Positions 40,211-49,391 of a DNA stretch of 64,000 bases are shown here, in pieces (position 1 is the stretch's first letter; every line of letters starts with the position of its first letter). The stretch comes from Pseudovibrio denitrificans JCM 12308 (GTDB lineage Bacteria > Pseudomonadota > Alphaproteobacteria > Rhizobiales > Stappiaceae): contig NZ_BAZK01000001.1 of NCBI RefSeq assembly GCF_001310815.1, positions 310,001 to 374,000 of the forward strand, given 5' to 3'. Made by a program: the position numbers and the translations under genes. The notes under the pieces were generated by a model. It did not search any database and was not told the DNA's origin. It saw only the letters and a list, made by a program, of their open reading frames with translations.

Positions 40211-40397
40211 TTCATTATCTTTCTGCAATTACAACTCTAGATTGAGCAATATATGACTCTACATTAATGGCGAGAAATGGGTAGATATCATTCATCCGAG
40301 AAGCGGAAACATATCATCAATTTCCCGACAAGATCCCACTATTAAGCAAATTAAGAACAGAAGCAAAAAGCAGGACTGAACTAGCCTTGCCTTTTCC

Positions 40398-41265
40398 TTA
40401 ACTCCCTAACCGCGTCTCCAGCAGAGAGATCGGCACCACCACTGCACGTCGCTGCTTACCGTCTATGGTGATGGCGTTTTGGGATTGGTGGGCGGCGGGG
40501 AGTTTTTGGAGGGCGAGTTTCCAGTTGCCGTGCCATTGGGTGAGGCGGAAGACCTCCCACAGGTACTCGTGATCGTAGGCGATGGCGACGCCATCCGGGT
40601 ACGCGTGGGGGCGCAGTTTGATGCCCAGTTGCTCCATCCGGCGGGCGCCGACGTCATCTGCCAGGCGAAGGCCAGGGCAATGCGGACGGAGAGGTTTCTG
40701 CCGCAGGTGAAGTTGATCAGGTGTTTCAGGCAGCCATCGGGATCATCGGCAGCGGTGCCGGCGACTTCGTTGACGCCCTCTCCTGCGATATCCGGCAGGC
40801 CGAGCCTGTCCCACAGGGCCATGGCGGCCTCGCGGCCATAGATGTAGCGCGCTTCTTTGAGGAGATTGGCGCGGGCGTTCATCTCGTTGACCAGCAGAAC
40901 CTGCTTTGCGTCTGGCGGCTCGGGCTTTTGGGGTGTGGGGCCCATGGAGTAGATGCCGGACTGGCGCAGCGCGGGCAGCACTTCTGCCGTCACCCATTTT
41001 TGAACTTTTTGGCCGCTGGCTTGCGGGATTCAAAAATGAGCGAGTAGAGACCGCTCTCATTCACCGCTGTTGTTTGACGCTTGCCCGCGTTCGTGTCGGT
41101 TGAAACGACACGAACGTCATCGCTGTCAAGTTTGGTGACAGCATCGCGGCTGTTCTTGATTTCCAACGCCGCGCAGACATCTTTGGCGATGAACCAGAAC
41201 AGGCCTTCCTCCGTCCATGTACGCAGGCTGTGGTCTTCAAAGTCGAAGATGGTGAGCGCACTCAT
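40398..41265 (-). CDS. Phage antirepressor, Bro-N domain (two frame breaks)
   Basis: A 289-aa protein when repaired. The N-terminal Bro-N domain (about 1-100) has FIAKDVCAALEI and SGLYSLIFESRK, typical of phage antirepressors. Breaks: near 40999 an A5 run should be A6 (KFKKWVTAEVLPALRQSG), and near 40664 GCCTGGCAG should be GCCCTGGCAG (ALADDVGARRMEQLG). The C-terminal part has no known domain. GGGAGG lies before the ATG, which overlaps the upstream stop (ATGA). It would act by opposing a phage repressor. Confidence 0.8.
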
Positions 41266-41519
41266 GCCTGCCCTCCCCGGTTCAGCTTGCGGACGTTGAG
41301 TTCCACCGTTTCCAGAGCTTTGATGAGGCTGGTGTGCCGGTCTTCCAGCTCGCCCTGCAGAGCCAGTGCTGCGTTCCACAGAGGATCGGAGCTAGCGATC
41401 TCGTTGGAGATGTGGCCGAGCGCGGTGAAGAGCCCTTCCATGCGGCTGCTCAAGGTGTTGAGCGTGGCAAGGCCGCTGTGAATGTCATTAAGTGAGGTAT
41501 TCCGGGAAAGTTCTGTCAT
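41262..41519 (-). CDS. Small protein in antirepressor operon
   Basis: 85 aa (MTELSRNTSLNDIHSG start), helical, no known family. AAGGGA lies nine bases before the ATG and falls inside a predicted leader stem. Its stop overlaps the antirepressor start as ATGA, so the two are coupled. A similar-sized protein stands in the same place in the Rha operon at 54.4 kb. Confidence 0.65.
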   Translation of the reverse strand: MTELSRNTSLNDIHSGLATLNTLSSRMEGLFTALGHISNEIASSDPLWNAALALQGELEDRHTSLIKALETVELNVRKLNRGGQA

Positions 41520-41528
41520 GACTAATTC

Positions 41529-41608
41529 CCTTGTGTGCGAAATTAGTCTGGTCGACACCTGCGAAAATGGCGGCCAGACGCCACGGGTTCGCAGACCGGT
41601 ACACAAGG
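41529..41608 (-). promoter_or_regulatory. Structured leader A covering the ribosome site
   Basis: Outer stem CCTTGTGT (41529-41536) with ACACAAGG (41601-41608); the strand of the first arm includes the AAGGGA ribosome site of the 41519 gene when read on the minus strand. Inner stem CTGCGAA (41559-41565) with TTCGCAG (41588-41594). Innermost TGGCG (41568-41572) with CGCCA (41579-41583). The 13-base motif TGGCGGCCAGACG (41568-41580) is identical in leader B. Confidence 0.6.
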
Positions 41609-41844
41609 AAACCGGCAGGCACAAAGCCTCCCATAACGCCTGACCATATGCGCAGCAAAAAACGCGCTCAAAAAGCGGTTTTCTGGCGCGTCGACGCCTT
41701 GTGTGTTCGTTCAGGCTGCGAAACCCGGCTCACCGCTTTCAGATGAGCTTGGACAGGTTGACGGAGGATGGGAAGGTTGTCAAGGGAGGTGGAATCTGTC
41801 CAAAACAATATCTCCATTACATTCTATAAAAGCTGTTTTTAAAA

Positions 41845-42657
41845 ATGTCAGAAAGCACGTCCTCTTCACCTGCCGAAAGCAAAAAAGACAAAACATGGCA
41901 GCACTACGCTATCGCGGTATTGGTCTTGTTTGTCATCATAGTTTGGTTCCTAAACTTAGATCACGCTTTGAACTCGCTTTCAGGAGAAGACGCCAAGATT
42001 TATGAGCTTGGCACACTCGGTGATGCATTCGGAATCGCCAACTCCCTGTTCTCCGGCCTAGCCTTCTTAGGACTGCTTTATGCGGTGAAGCTCCAGCGCG
42101 ATGAACTGCATGAGGTGAAAGAAGAACGAAAGGCAGTGGTGAAGCAATTTGAGCAGCAAGAACGGCAAGCCGAGATCAGGCATAAAGCTGAAATTGCGAA
42201 ATACGAGGAGCAGCTTGCGAACAGTAAGAAGCAGGAGTTGCGGAGAGAAAATGATGCTCGCTTCTTTCAACTGTTGAGCCTTTATCGAGAAAACTACAAC
42301 TCAGCTTCTGCTGACAAATTTCGTGGACCTAAAGGCTGGGATCAGTTGGCAAAAGCGTTGATTGGGGCAAGTGAAAATAGCGACATTTATCACACAACAG
42401 GTCAGTTTATTTGGGGAACGCATAGAACTCTTAAAGTTGCTCTAGATCAACTTAATGCATCCAGTACGTCAGGAGTGCATTCATCTGAGGAGATAAATAA
42501 TTATCATGTAATAATTATGGCGCAGCTAACAATTTGGGATGCATTAATATTTTGGAAATACGAGAAAAACATTGGAAGTAACTCGTCGGTCAAAATATTT
42601 ATAAAGGAGTACTTTATTATCAATGAAAGGACTGAGAAGTTTTTCGAGGATCAGTAA
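41845..42657 (+). CDS. putAbiC-like membrane protein, putative phage defence
   Basis: 270 aa. One or two hydrophobic segments (about 20-40 and 58-84), then a charged coiled coil (EVKEERKAVVKQFEQQERQ) and an ENDARFFQLLSLYRENYN segment. This order matches the putative phage abortive-infection family PF16872 as I remember it. No good ribosome site is seen. AT-rich DNA around it suggests transfer. It stands just upstream of a three-gene operon on the same strand. Confidence 0.6.
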   Translation: MSESTSSSPAESKKDKTWQHYAIAVLVLFVIIVWFLNLDHALNSLSGEDAKIYELGTLGDAFGIANSLFSGLAFLGLLYAVKLQRDELHEVKEERKAVVKQFEQQERQAEIRHKAEIAKYEEQLANSKKQELRRENDARFFQLLSLYRENYNSASADKFRGPKGWDQLAKALIGASENSDIYHTTGQFIWGTHRTLKVALDQLNASSTSGVHSSEEINNYHVIIMAQLTIWDALIFWKYEKNIGSNSSVKIFIKEYFIINERTEKFFEDQ

Positions 42658-42840
42658 TTTGTAATCATTCACTTGATGTTGGCCGCAAAAAGCGTCAACT
42701 TGATTAACTTAAGTCAGACCCAGAAAACCTCGTAATTTTTGCGAGGCATTTTACTTGATCAGCCCATCCTTCCAACTCCCCGGGTTGGCAAAGTGTAAGA
42801 CTCATAATAAATCAATTAAAAGTTGATTTAGGAGATTGTG

Positions 42841-43542
42841 ATGTCTGAATTTGTCGCAGATTGTCTTTGGTGCGGCTGTAAAAAAATGACGTTCGAGTAT
42901 GTTGGAGAACATGCAAAGATAGACCTGTTTGATGATGTTGAAAATGTTCAGTTTTTTGGCACCTGTCGTAATTGCGAAGCTGGTTCTGTTTTGACTTGCA
43001 AACCAAAACGTCAAATGAACCGCTATGAACATCAAGAAAGATGGGCAGAAGACCAAGGATACTCAAGATCGGTATTCACTGACTTAGTTCAACTCAGGCC
43101 TCCTGCAGTCAATCAAATCCCTTGCCCTGAACACGTGCCAGAACCAATCCGGAGTGCCTTTGACGAAGGTGCTAAATGCCTGACCGAAGATTGTTATAAT
43201 GCTACCGGAGCTATGTTCCGTTTATGTTTGGACCTGACAACCAAAGATAAACTGCCGCAAACTCCAGCGGATGATGGCGGCCCTAACAAGTATGTCAGAG
43301 GTAATCTCGCTGCCAGAATAAACTGGCTTTGTGAGGAAGAACACCTCAACCCTAAACTGAAAAGGTTTGCTGAAAAAATTAAGTTAGATGGAAACGATGG
43401 TGCTCATGTTGGCAATTTGAAAAAGATTGATGCTGAGGATCTGGCGACGTTTACCAAACACCTCCTCGAAAATATCTACACACTTCCAGAAAGTCTTGAG
43501 CTTTCATTTGAAAGACGTAGTTCAGAGAAGGAAACTTCATGA
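42841..43542 (+). CDS. DUF4145-domain protein with zinc ribbon
   Basis: 233 aa. The ATG at 42841 follows AGGAGA. The N-terminus has two CxxC-type pairs (CLWCGC and CRNCEAG), a likely zinc ribbon. The C-terminal part (about 100-225) resembles DUF4145, with the closing IKLDGNDGAHVGN where the family has IRxxGNxAAH; Lys replaces the usual Arg. The family is thought to be HEPN-like, which is from memory. Its stop overlaps the next start (ATGA). Confidence 0.65.
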   Translation: MSEFVADCLWCGCKKMTFEYVGEHAKIDLFDDVENVQFFGTCRNCEAGSVLTCKPKRQMNRYEHQERWAEDQGYSRSVFTDLVQLRPPAVNQIPCPEHVPEPIRSAFDEGAKCLTEDCYNATGAMFRLCLDLTTKDKLPQTPADDGGPNKYVRGNLAARINWLCEEEHLNPKLKRFAEKIKLDGNDGAHVGNLKKIDAEDLATFTKHLLENIYTLPESLELSFERRSSEKETS

Positions 43543-44321
43543 GCGATCGCATCTATCATTACACTTCCGTTCAATCACTGGCGTGTATATTGAAATATAA
43601 GACCATGCGCTTCACAAGACTGGACTGCCTTAATGATCCGAATGAAGGGATTGCTCTTAACTTCAAAAACTCAGCAAAGCAGATTTATTGCTCTTCATGG
43701 ACTAAACGGCATGATGACTTCATTCCAATGTGGAGAATGTACTCTGACTTAGATGGCATACGGTTATCACTGCCTGAAGAGATATTTAAGGTCCGAGGTC
43801 AAACACAGGCTCCGGAATCAATGAAACCAGTCAGGTACAATTATCTCTCAAATGAAGTTCAGGTAACCGAAGTTAACTCGAAAGATAGTAAGACTTCTGA
43901 GGTTGGCTTGGGACAACTCTGCGGGCCAGATCCAGTTTTGTACCAAAAGGACGAATTTGAGATTTCGCCTGTTTTTTCTTTCGGGGACGCAGATATCCAA
44001 GAAGACCAACATTCGTTCGCAGCAATCGGCCTTTTCAAAGGAGCACATTGGGAGTTTGAGGAGGAGGTAAGGTTTAGGCTTATGAGAAACCTCGCCATAA
44101 CAACTACAAAAAGTTACGGTGAGGTCTTTAGGAACAATATATCTTATGAGCAAAGATTTGTAGATGTGCCTCTATGCGAAGGTGTGTTTGAACATGCGGA
44201 AGTAATGCTCGGTCCATTGTGCAAGAACTCGCCAAATGAAATTTTAGTTGACGCACTTCTCAAAAATTACGCGCCCAATGCGAAAGTAAGTAAAAGTCAA
44301 ATTGATATTCAAAAAATTTAA
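43539..44321 (+). CDS. DUF2971-family protein
   Basis: 260 aa. The N-terminus YHYTSVQSLACILKYKTMRFTRLDCLNDPNEG and CSSWTKRHDDFIPMWRMYS match the pattern of DUF2971, a family often found in defence islands. Activity unknown. Its ATG overlaps the upstream stop by four bases and the next gene starts 13 bases after its stop, so the three genes form one operon. Confidence 0.72.
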   Translation: MSDRIYHYTSVQSLACILKYKTMRFTRLDCLNDPNEGIALNFKNSAKQIYCSSWTKRHDDFIPMWRMYSDLDGIRLSLPEEIFKVRGQTQAPESMKPVRYNYLSNEVQVTEVNSKDSKTSEVGLGQLCGPDPVLYQKDEFEISPVFSFGDADIQEDQHSFAAIGLFKGAHWEFEEEVRFRLMRNLAITTTKSYGEVFRNNISYEQRFVDVPLCEGVFEHAEVMLGPLCKNSPNEILVDALLKNYAPNAKVSKSQIDIQKI

Positions 44322-44334
44322 TTAGAGAGAGACC

Positions 44335-45375
44335 GTGTTTACATCCAGATTTGACGATTCAAGTATTGAAGCTATCCGAAAGTCAATTTTCATTTTTGCA
44401 TCGATGATCGGTTTTGTTTGGTGGTATCAACTCAGCCTTACCTTACCCAAGGACTTTGTACTCTCAGGAGCCAATCCTCCAGTCCAGATCACATACCTCC
44501 ACGCCCTTAAAGTACTTGGTATCTTGCAATTGTATTTGCTAATACGTCTATTCGTCTCCTTCCGGGTTCATCAGGCGAAGTTTGAGAAAACTTGGATTAT
44601 AGATGAGGTGAAGGATGAAGACTTTAAAACGATTAGAGAGCAAATAGAGAAGTTCATACACTACGCTGAAACCAAAGAGGTAAATGTAGCTGGCACTCAT
44701 TTCGATAAAGAGTATTTTGATAAATACTTTGATTTAGTGCGAGAAATCCGTCAAAATATCGACGAACATATCAATTCTCCATCTGATGAGTCGGAAGTAA
44801 CCACCGCAATACTTAAGAAAATTAAACAGATTGAAAAGAGCTTTTCAGGAGCGCTAAAGCAACTCAGCGATACTCCACCACAATCTGCAGATACCAAAGA
44901 CACCCAGTTTATACTGAAAGATCTTGCTCCACTCAAACAGCAAGTACAAGAAATAGCCGGTGAGTTATCAATCTTGTTCAAGCAAGCGCCAGAACAAAGT
45001 TATTCTAAAACACTCAGCAGTATTCATAGTGGAATGGAGCAAGCATTTAAATTAAATGAGGATATATTTAGCAATCTCAAAGATTTAAGGAAGCTACCTG
45101 AGGCATTTGACCAGAGTGGTCTTAGAGACGCGCTAAATATCGATAGTAGCTCGCTGTTACATGCTAAATCAGTGCGAGCCAAAGAAATGTTTGTATTTGA
45201 GCTGCTCATACCAACAGCTGTATCAATCGGTTCTCTCGCTATCTGTTCGAATGTGTTTTTGATTGGCTCTTGGTACTATACTGCGCCATTTACACTGATT
45301 ATTGCCCTTCTAGGCTTCGGATATTACTGGAACCGCTATGGCAACACTACTTTTCAGACCGCAGCCAAATCATGA
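44335..45375 (+). CDS. Membrane coiled-coil protein, putative effector
   Basis: 346 aa with GTG start behind AGAGAGAG. Two hydrophobic segments near the N-terminus (about 17-36 and 58-78), a long helical coiled-coil middle (about 85-280), and two more near the C-terminus (about 292-328). No family recognised. The layout of membrane anchors with a long sensor-like helix is common in membrane-targeting defence effectors, but that is inference. Confidence 0.65.
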   Translation: MFTSRFDDSSIEAIRKSIFIFASMIGFVWWYQLSLTLPKDFVLSGANPPVQITYLHALKVLGILQLYLLIRLFVSFRVHQAKFEKTWIIDEVKDEDFKTIREQIEKFIHYAETKEVNVAGTHFDKEYFDKYFDLVREIRQNIDEHINSPSDESEVTTAILKKIKQIEKSFSGALKQLSDTPPQSADTKDTQFILKDLAPLKQQVQEIAGELSILFKQAPEQSYSKTLSSIHSGMEQAFKLNEDIFSNLKDLRKLPEAFDQSGLRDALNIDSSSLLHAKSVRAKEMFVFELLIPTAVSIGSLAICSNVFLIGSWYYTAPFTLIIALLGFGYYWNRYGNTTFQTAAKS

Positions 45376-45396
45376 TGGCTGCGGTTATGAGCAAGC

Positions 45397-46167
45397 CTAC
45401 TTCAGCCGCAGAACATTGATGTTATAGAGCTCGCTTTGAGGATCGTCGTCACAGGCGAGCGACACATGCCATTTGCTGTCGTATGGCTTCATGGAAATGG
45501 TTCTTTGGCTGACGCCAGATGAGCCGTCTGCCCTCACCTCACTGCAATCAATAATGCTCAGATACTGGGTCTCTGCGATGGAGTGCAGAACGGTATCTTC
45601 CGCCACCACCATCACATGCCCGGTATCCGTCGGATGCTCATCTGCGGGCAGTGACCACGCCAGGATGGATCCACGGGCAATGTAATAGGGCCCGATGTTG
45701 ACCGTGCCGTCGTCAAACTGCGTGATGTTCTGCTTCACAAAAAACTCGTCTGACCCTTGCGTCGCATAGCAGTTCGCGAGCTTCTTTTTTCCCTTCGGAT
45801 TGAGCGCGGCCCCAACACCGCCGCAGACATGAGAGACCACGTGGTTGATAAAGCCGGAGCAATCGGTGAGCACAAACGGCGCGTCGTTTACAATGCCAAT
45901 ACAGGGGTTGCTTCTACTGCCTGCCATTCCGTAGACCCCAAAGGTGGAGACGGTGTAAGGGGACTTTATCCGCTCATTGAGCGCATCTTTGGCTGCTTGG
46001 AGCTGCTTAGGGAAACTGCCGTTTTCCAGATTGTGAAAGTCCGAGAACCTCTCATTTTCAAGAAAGTCGGCCTCGCCATAGGCATAGACATTGAGCACCT
46101 GCTCGGTCGCCAAAACAAAGCTCTGCGCGCACTCTAAAACAGAGCCGTAATTGATGGGCAATAACAT
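45397..46167 (-). CDS. NlpC/P60-like cysteine peptidase
   Basis: 256 aa. The catalytic Cys is in LTDCSGFINHVV, the His in TDTGHVMVVAED, which match the Cys-His pair of papain-like NlpC/P60 or CHAP peptidases. No signal peptide is clear. AAAGGAAA precedes the ATG. It could cut peptidoglycan peptides or a host protein. It lies convergent to the defence-like operon with only 21 bases between. Confidence 0.62.
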   Translation of the reverse strand: MLLPINYGSVLECAQSFVLATEQVLNVYAYGEADFLENERFSDFHNLENGSFPKQLQAAKDALNERIKSPYTVSTFGVYGMAGSRSNPCIGIVNDAPFVLTDCSGFINHVVSHVCGGVGAALNPKGKKKLANCYATQGSDEFFVKQNITQFDDGTVNIGPYYIARGSILAWSLPADEHPTDTGHVMVVAEDTVLHSIAETQYLSIIDCSEVRADGSSGVSQRTISMKPYDSKWHVSLACDDDPQSELYNINVLRLK

Positions 46168-46553
46168 TTCCAGTTTCCTTTATTGGTCTTGTCTGGAGTT
46201 GTTCAGATATCAACGCGCCAACCTAAGTTTTGTCAGTGCCAACACCCAAGCCCTATCTCAATCTAAGGTGTACACCCCTTTTACCTACACCCCCGCATTT
46301 TATGCTGCTTGCATTTGTCTTTGAGGGACTTTTTAGCGCCTAAAATTTGAATGCATGAGCAGGTTTAAATGACTGGCTTTTGAGGCTCTGTGATGGAGCT
46401 GAAACGCCCTGCTCTCAGCTGTTGGTAAGCCGGAAACAGCGCTTTAGGTGCGCCATGGCGCATGCAAGAGTAATGCACGTTACTCTTCAGAATGACGCCA
46501 GATTCCTTCTGGCATCATCCTTTCGGATGCCCCAGTTTTATTGCGGAGGCGGA
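46168..46553. other. Divergent spacer
   Basis: A 386-base gap between the minus-strand peptidase gene and the plus-strand gene at 46554. An open frame upstream of 46554 is continuous but lacks a ribosome site. No clear operator, terminator or RNA was seen. Confidence 0.35.
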
Positions 46554-47177
46554 ATGCAAATTGATCATTTAAGCCAGTATTTTAGCCGTGGCTTTTCCAT
46601 TGAGAACGGGCAGCAGGTGCATGCACCGCTTGTCACCTTTGAGGAGTGGATGGAACGCCCGGGCATGCGGGACAACTGGATCAAAACCACCCAAGATGGC
46701 TTTGACAGAAACATGAAATATCTTGATGGAGCCACCGCGCATTATCAGGCGATTCAAGATATGATGCCCCGATGGATCCAGCAGGATAAAGAACGTCTTG
46801 CCAAGGCTCAGAGCAATCTGGCGCAGGCGCAAACTCCGGAAGACCGTGCTGTCTATCAACTCCACGTAGACACTGCGCAGAAGGAGCTGGATCATCTTTA
46901 CGATGTGAAGCGGAAAATGAACGATCCGGACTACAAGATTGAATGGATGGAACAGCGTGGCTACTTCGATAACGTCGCCCAGTTCCTGCCCGGTCAGTCA
47001 TCCGAACAGGTCAAACAGACCTATGTGGCTGGCGGTGATCTACGCAAAGACTTCGATCCTCTCACCACCATTGAAGCCCGAAAAGCGCTGCCCCCTGTTG
47101 AGGCTCTGATGCCTTTGCCACCTACTGTTTGGAGTGGAGAGCCCAGCAAGCACGCAAACATCGGTCAGCCGGCTTAG
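46554..47177 (+). CDS. Helical protein of unknown function
   Basis: 207 aa from the ATG at 46554, which has GGAGGCGGA directly upstream. Mostly helical, with a charged segment (KERLAKAQSNLAQAQTPEDRAVY) likely to form a coiled coil, and a Pro-rich C-terminus. No family recognised. It converges on the RTX gene. Confidence 0.6.
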   Translation: MQIDHLSQYFSRGFSIENGQQVHAPLVTFEEWMERPGMRDNWIKTTQDGFDRNMKYLDGATAHYQAIQDMMPRWIQQDKERLAKAQSNLAQAQTPEDRAVYQLHVDTAQKELDHLYDVKRKMNDPDYKIEWMEQRGYFDNVAQFLPGQSSEQVKQTYVAGGDLRKDFDPLTTIEARKALPPVEALMPLPPTVWSGEPSKHANIGQPA

Positions 47178-47216
47178 ACCCACCCAAACCATGATTTGAG
47201 CGGGTCCAAAGCTTTA

Positions 47217-48260
47217 TCAGAGCAGGAAACCGCTCAGGTCATAACCTTGACCGTCACTTCCAAAGACGAAATTGACATGCTCTTCGCTTGTATAGAAATC
47301 AGCCAGGATCACGCCGGTGTTCAGCTGACCATCTGCGAAGTCGTCCTGAGATGAAACGAAGAGGTCGTTTCCAACTTTGTAGAAGGCCAAATCGGCACCA
47401 AGTGTTTTATCAAGGAACACTCTGTCATTTGATCCGCCTGAATCACGGATGATTGCGATACCAGCTTCATAGTGCCGTATCTGATCATCGCCTGCTCCAA
47501 GCTCCACCTGCGCAGTCCCAGCACGTGTATGAACTTGGTCGTCGCCCTCACCAGCATCGATCAACGCGTTTAGTCCATCGGTGACAATGACATCATTACC
47601 CATGCCTGCGAACACTTCAGCAAACTCACCGTAAGTCTCAATCGTGTCCGCACCGTCTCCAGCATTAATTGTTGCGTGAGCACCTCTGGAAATGATCGTG
47701 TCATCACCTTCACCGCTGGTGATTTTGTTACCACTGGCCGTCGCGTCAACGAAAATAAAGTCATTTCCGGTGCCACCATCAACGGTGTTGTTGCTCCCAT
47801 AAGATTCGATGTGATCGTTATCAGCGCCTCCTGATAGAAGTGAATGTGCACCGGTAGAGCTGACAATGTAGTCCTCTCCATCACCGCCATAGAGTTTGTC
47901 TGTACCCTGTGTCCCCTTTTCATCCAGTAGGTCGTCACCACTACGGCCAAACACTACATCACTACCAGTTCCACCGTAGAGCCGATCATTACCGCTGCCA
48001 CCATCCAGGTAATCATCGCCCTGATCACCATAAAGATAGTCATTGCCCTGCTCACCGTGCAGAGCGTCATCATCATCGCCACCTGAAATTCTGTCGTAGC
48101 CGTAACCGCCTTCAATGTAGTCTTTGCCTTCGCCGCCGTAGATCAGGTCGTCGCCGCCCTCACCGTAAAGCATATCATTGCCACCCAAGCCTCGAATTTC
48201 ATCGTTTTCTTCGTTGCCATGAATATCATTGTTGTTGTGATCGCCGACGTAATAACCCAT
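47217..48260 (-). CDS. RTX calcium-binding repeat protein
   Basis: 347 aa, almost wholly of RTX nonapeptide repeats. A block of about nine GGxGxDxLx units at residues 25-105 (GGNDMLYGE, GGDDLIYGG, SGNDRLYGG and others) is followed by more divergent ones. Such repeats fold as Ca2+-bound beta rolls after export by type I secretion. No enzymatic domain, transporter gene or hydrophobic N-terminal signal is visible. The hydrophobic C-terminus (YDLSGFLL) may be a secretion signal. Confidence 0.85.
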   Translation of the reverse strand: MGYYVGDHNNNDIHGNEENDEIRGLGGNDMLYGEGGDDLIYGGEGKDYIEGGYGYDRISGGDDDDALHGEQGNDYLYGDQGDDYLDGGSGNDRLYGGTGSDVVFGRSGDDLLDEKGTQGTDKLYGGDGEDYIVSSTGAHSLLSGGADNDHIESYGSNNTVDGGTGNDFIFVDATASGNKITSGEGDDTIISRGAHATINAGDGADTIETYGEFAEVFAGMGNDVIVTDGLNALIDAGEGDDQVHTRAGTAQVELGAGDDQIRHYEAGIAIIRDSGGSNDRVFLDKTLGADLAFYKVGNDLFVSSQDDFADGQLNTGVILADFYTSEEHVNFVFGSDGQGYDLSGFLL

Positions 48261-48454
48261 GTTTTAACACCCATTTTAGAATAAAATAATTCAGTCAAAT
48301 AAATCACTTAGACCATTATTCGACGCAGCATGCATATCTGATTCTTCCTTTGCGTCATTACTGTAATGTTTTCAGTAAATAAGGGCTGAACACGACGATG
48401 TTTTAGGGTTATTACGTATTGCCAAACCTTCGTACTAGAAGGTCGCCAAACGAC

Positions 48455-48805
48455 TTAACTTCCAATCTTTGGGATCTTGGGATTCTCACGCCAACGCCGT
48501 GCAATCTTGACGAGCCCCTCGGACAGCGCCAAACCGCACAAGCCCAAAACAAACCCTGTAGCTCCTTCCACACTGGCGTCACGTACGTTAGACCAACTGG
48601 AGATAAAGGGTGCAGCTATGGGCGTCAGGTGGCCAGCAAATAAAGCGCCGACAATTGCTGTCCCAATCGTTCTTAAGAGCCAGAGGAGCCAGCCATCTTT
48701 TCGTTCCTCCTTTGAAGAAACTATTGCCCGAACTAAACCACCGAAGAAGCCTGCCGAAACATGTACAAGTTTAATTCCCAGAAAAGCGTGTAGTGGGTCA
48801 CTCAT
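48455..48805 (-). CDS. Holin-like small membrane protein
   Basis: 116 aa from the ATG at 48805. Three hydrophobic segments (about 10-30, 42-65 and 80-102) and a basic C-terminus (KIARRWREN). Size, topology and position beside lysis-type genes suit a phage holin, but no holin family is recognised with certainty. Confidence 0.5.
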   Translation of the reverse strand: MSDPLHAFLGIKLVHVSAGFFGGLVRAIVSSKEERKDGWLLWLLRTIGTAIVGALFAGHLTPIAAPFISSWSNVRDASVEGATGFVLGLCGLALSEGLVKIARRWRENPKIPKIGS

Positions 48806-48878
48806 TGTGCTTCCAATCTTCAAAAGAAAACCCGGCCTTTGGGGAGGCCGGGTCTAAGCATCCTTCAGGTATGCTTGC

Positions 48879-49382
48879 CTACTGATCCAGACACCAGGGC
48901 GCGACCTTGGTGCCGCCGTCATAGGGCACTGCATGATCGTTCTGGATGAGAAGCTCTGCCAGATCCCGCCCATCGTTCAGTGCCAGCCTGCCGACGGCGC
49001 GGCCTGCGTATTTACCCAGCTTCACATCCGTCAGCACCAGCGTGTCCTGCGGCTTCAAATGGGCCTTTACAAACTCCGTGGCCTCAAGCCCCAGTTGCTT
49101 CTCCCGCTGTTTGATATGTGCCGGCACATCCGCTGCTTTGCCGCCATAGAGCGCTGAGCAACCTGTGCTGCGCTTTTCCGGCGTATCAATGCCCTCCAGC
49201 CGCACATCCACCCGCTTGAAGTCCAGCGGCCAGACTTCCACGTCCACGCGCACGGTGTCGGCGTCAATCACCTTGATGATCTTGGCGGCGTAAGGCCCGG
49301 GCAGTGTCCGGCTCTTGGCTAATGATTGCTGTGCGCCCGCCCAGATCGTCAGGCACAGAATGACTGTCAGAAGATGTTTCAT
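48879..49382 (-). CDS. Secreted staphylococcal-nuclease-like protein
   Basis: 167 aa with a signal peptide (about 1-22). The SNase fold shows IDADTVRVDV, the VRLEGIDTPEK motif carrying the first catalytic Arg, and AVGRLALNDGRDLAELL with the second Arg. It would be exported and cut DNA or RNA in the periplasm or outside. It sits within the leftward lysis-type cassette, an unusual place for an exported nuclease. Confidence 0.8.
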   Translation of the reverse strand: MKHLLTVILCLTIWAGAQQSLAKSRTLPGPYAAKIIKVIDADTVRVDVEVWPLDFKRVDVRLEGIDTPEKRSTGCSALYGGKAADVPAHIKQREKQLGLEATEFVKAHLKPQDTLVLTDVKLGKYAGRAVGRLALNDGRDLAELLIQNDHAVPYDGGTKVAPWCLDQ

Positions 49383-49391
49383 GGGAACCTT

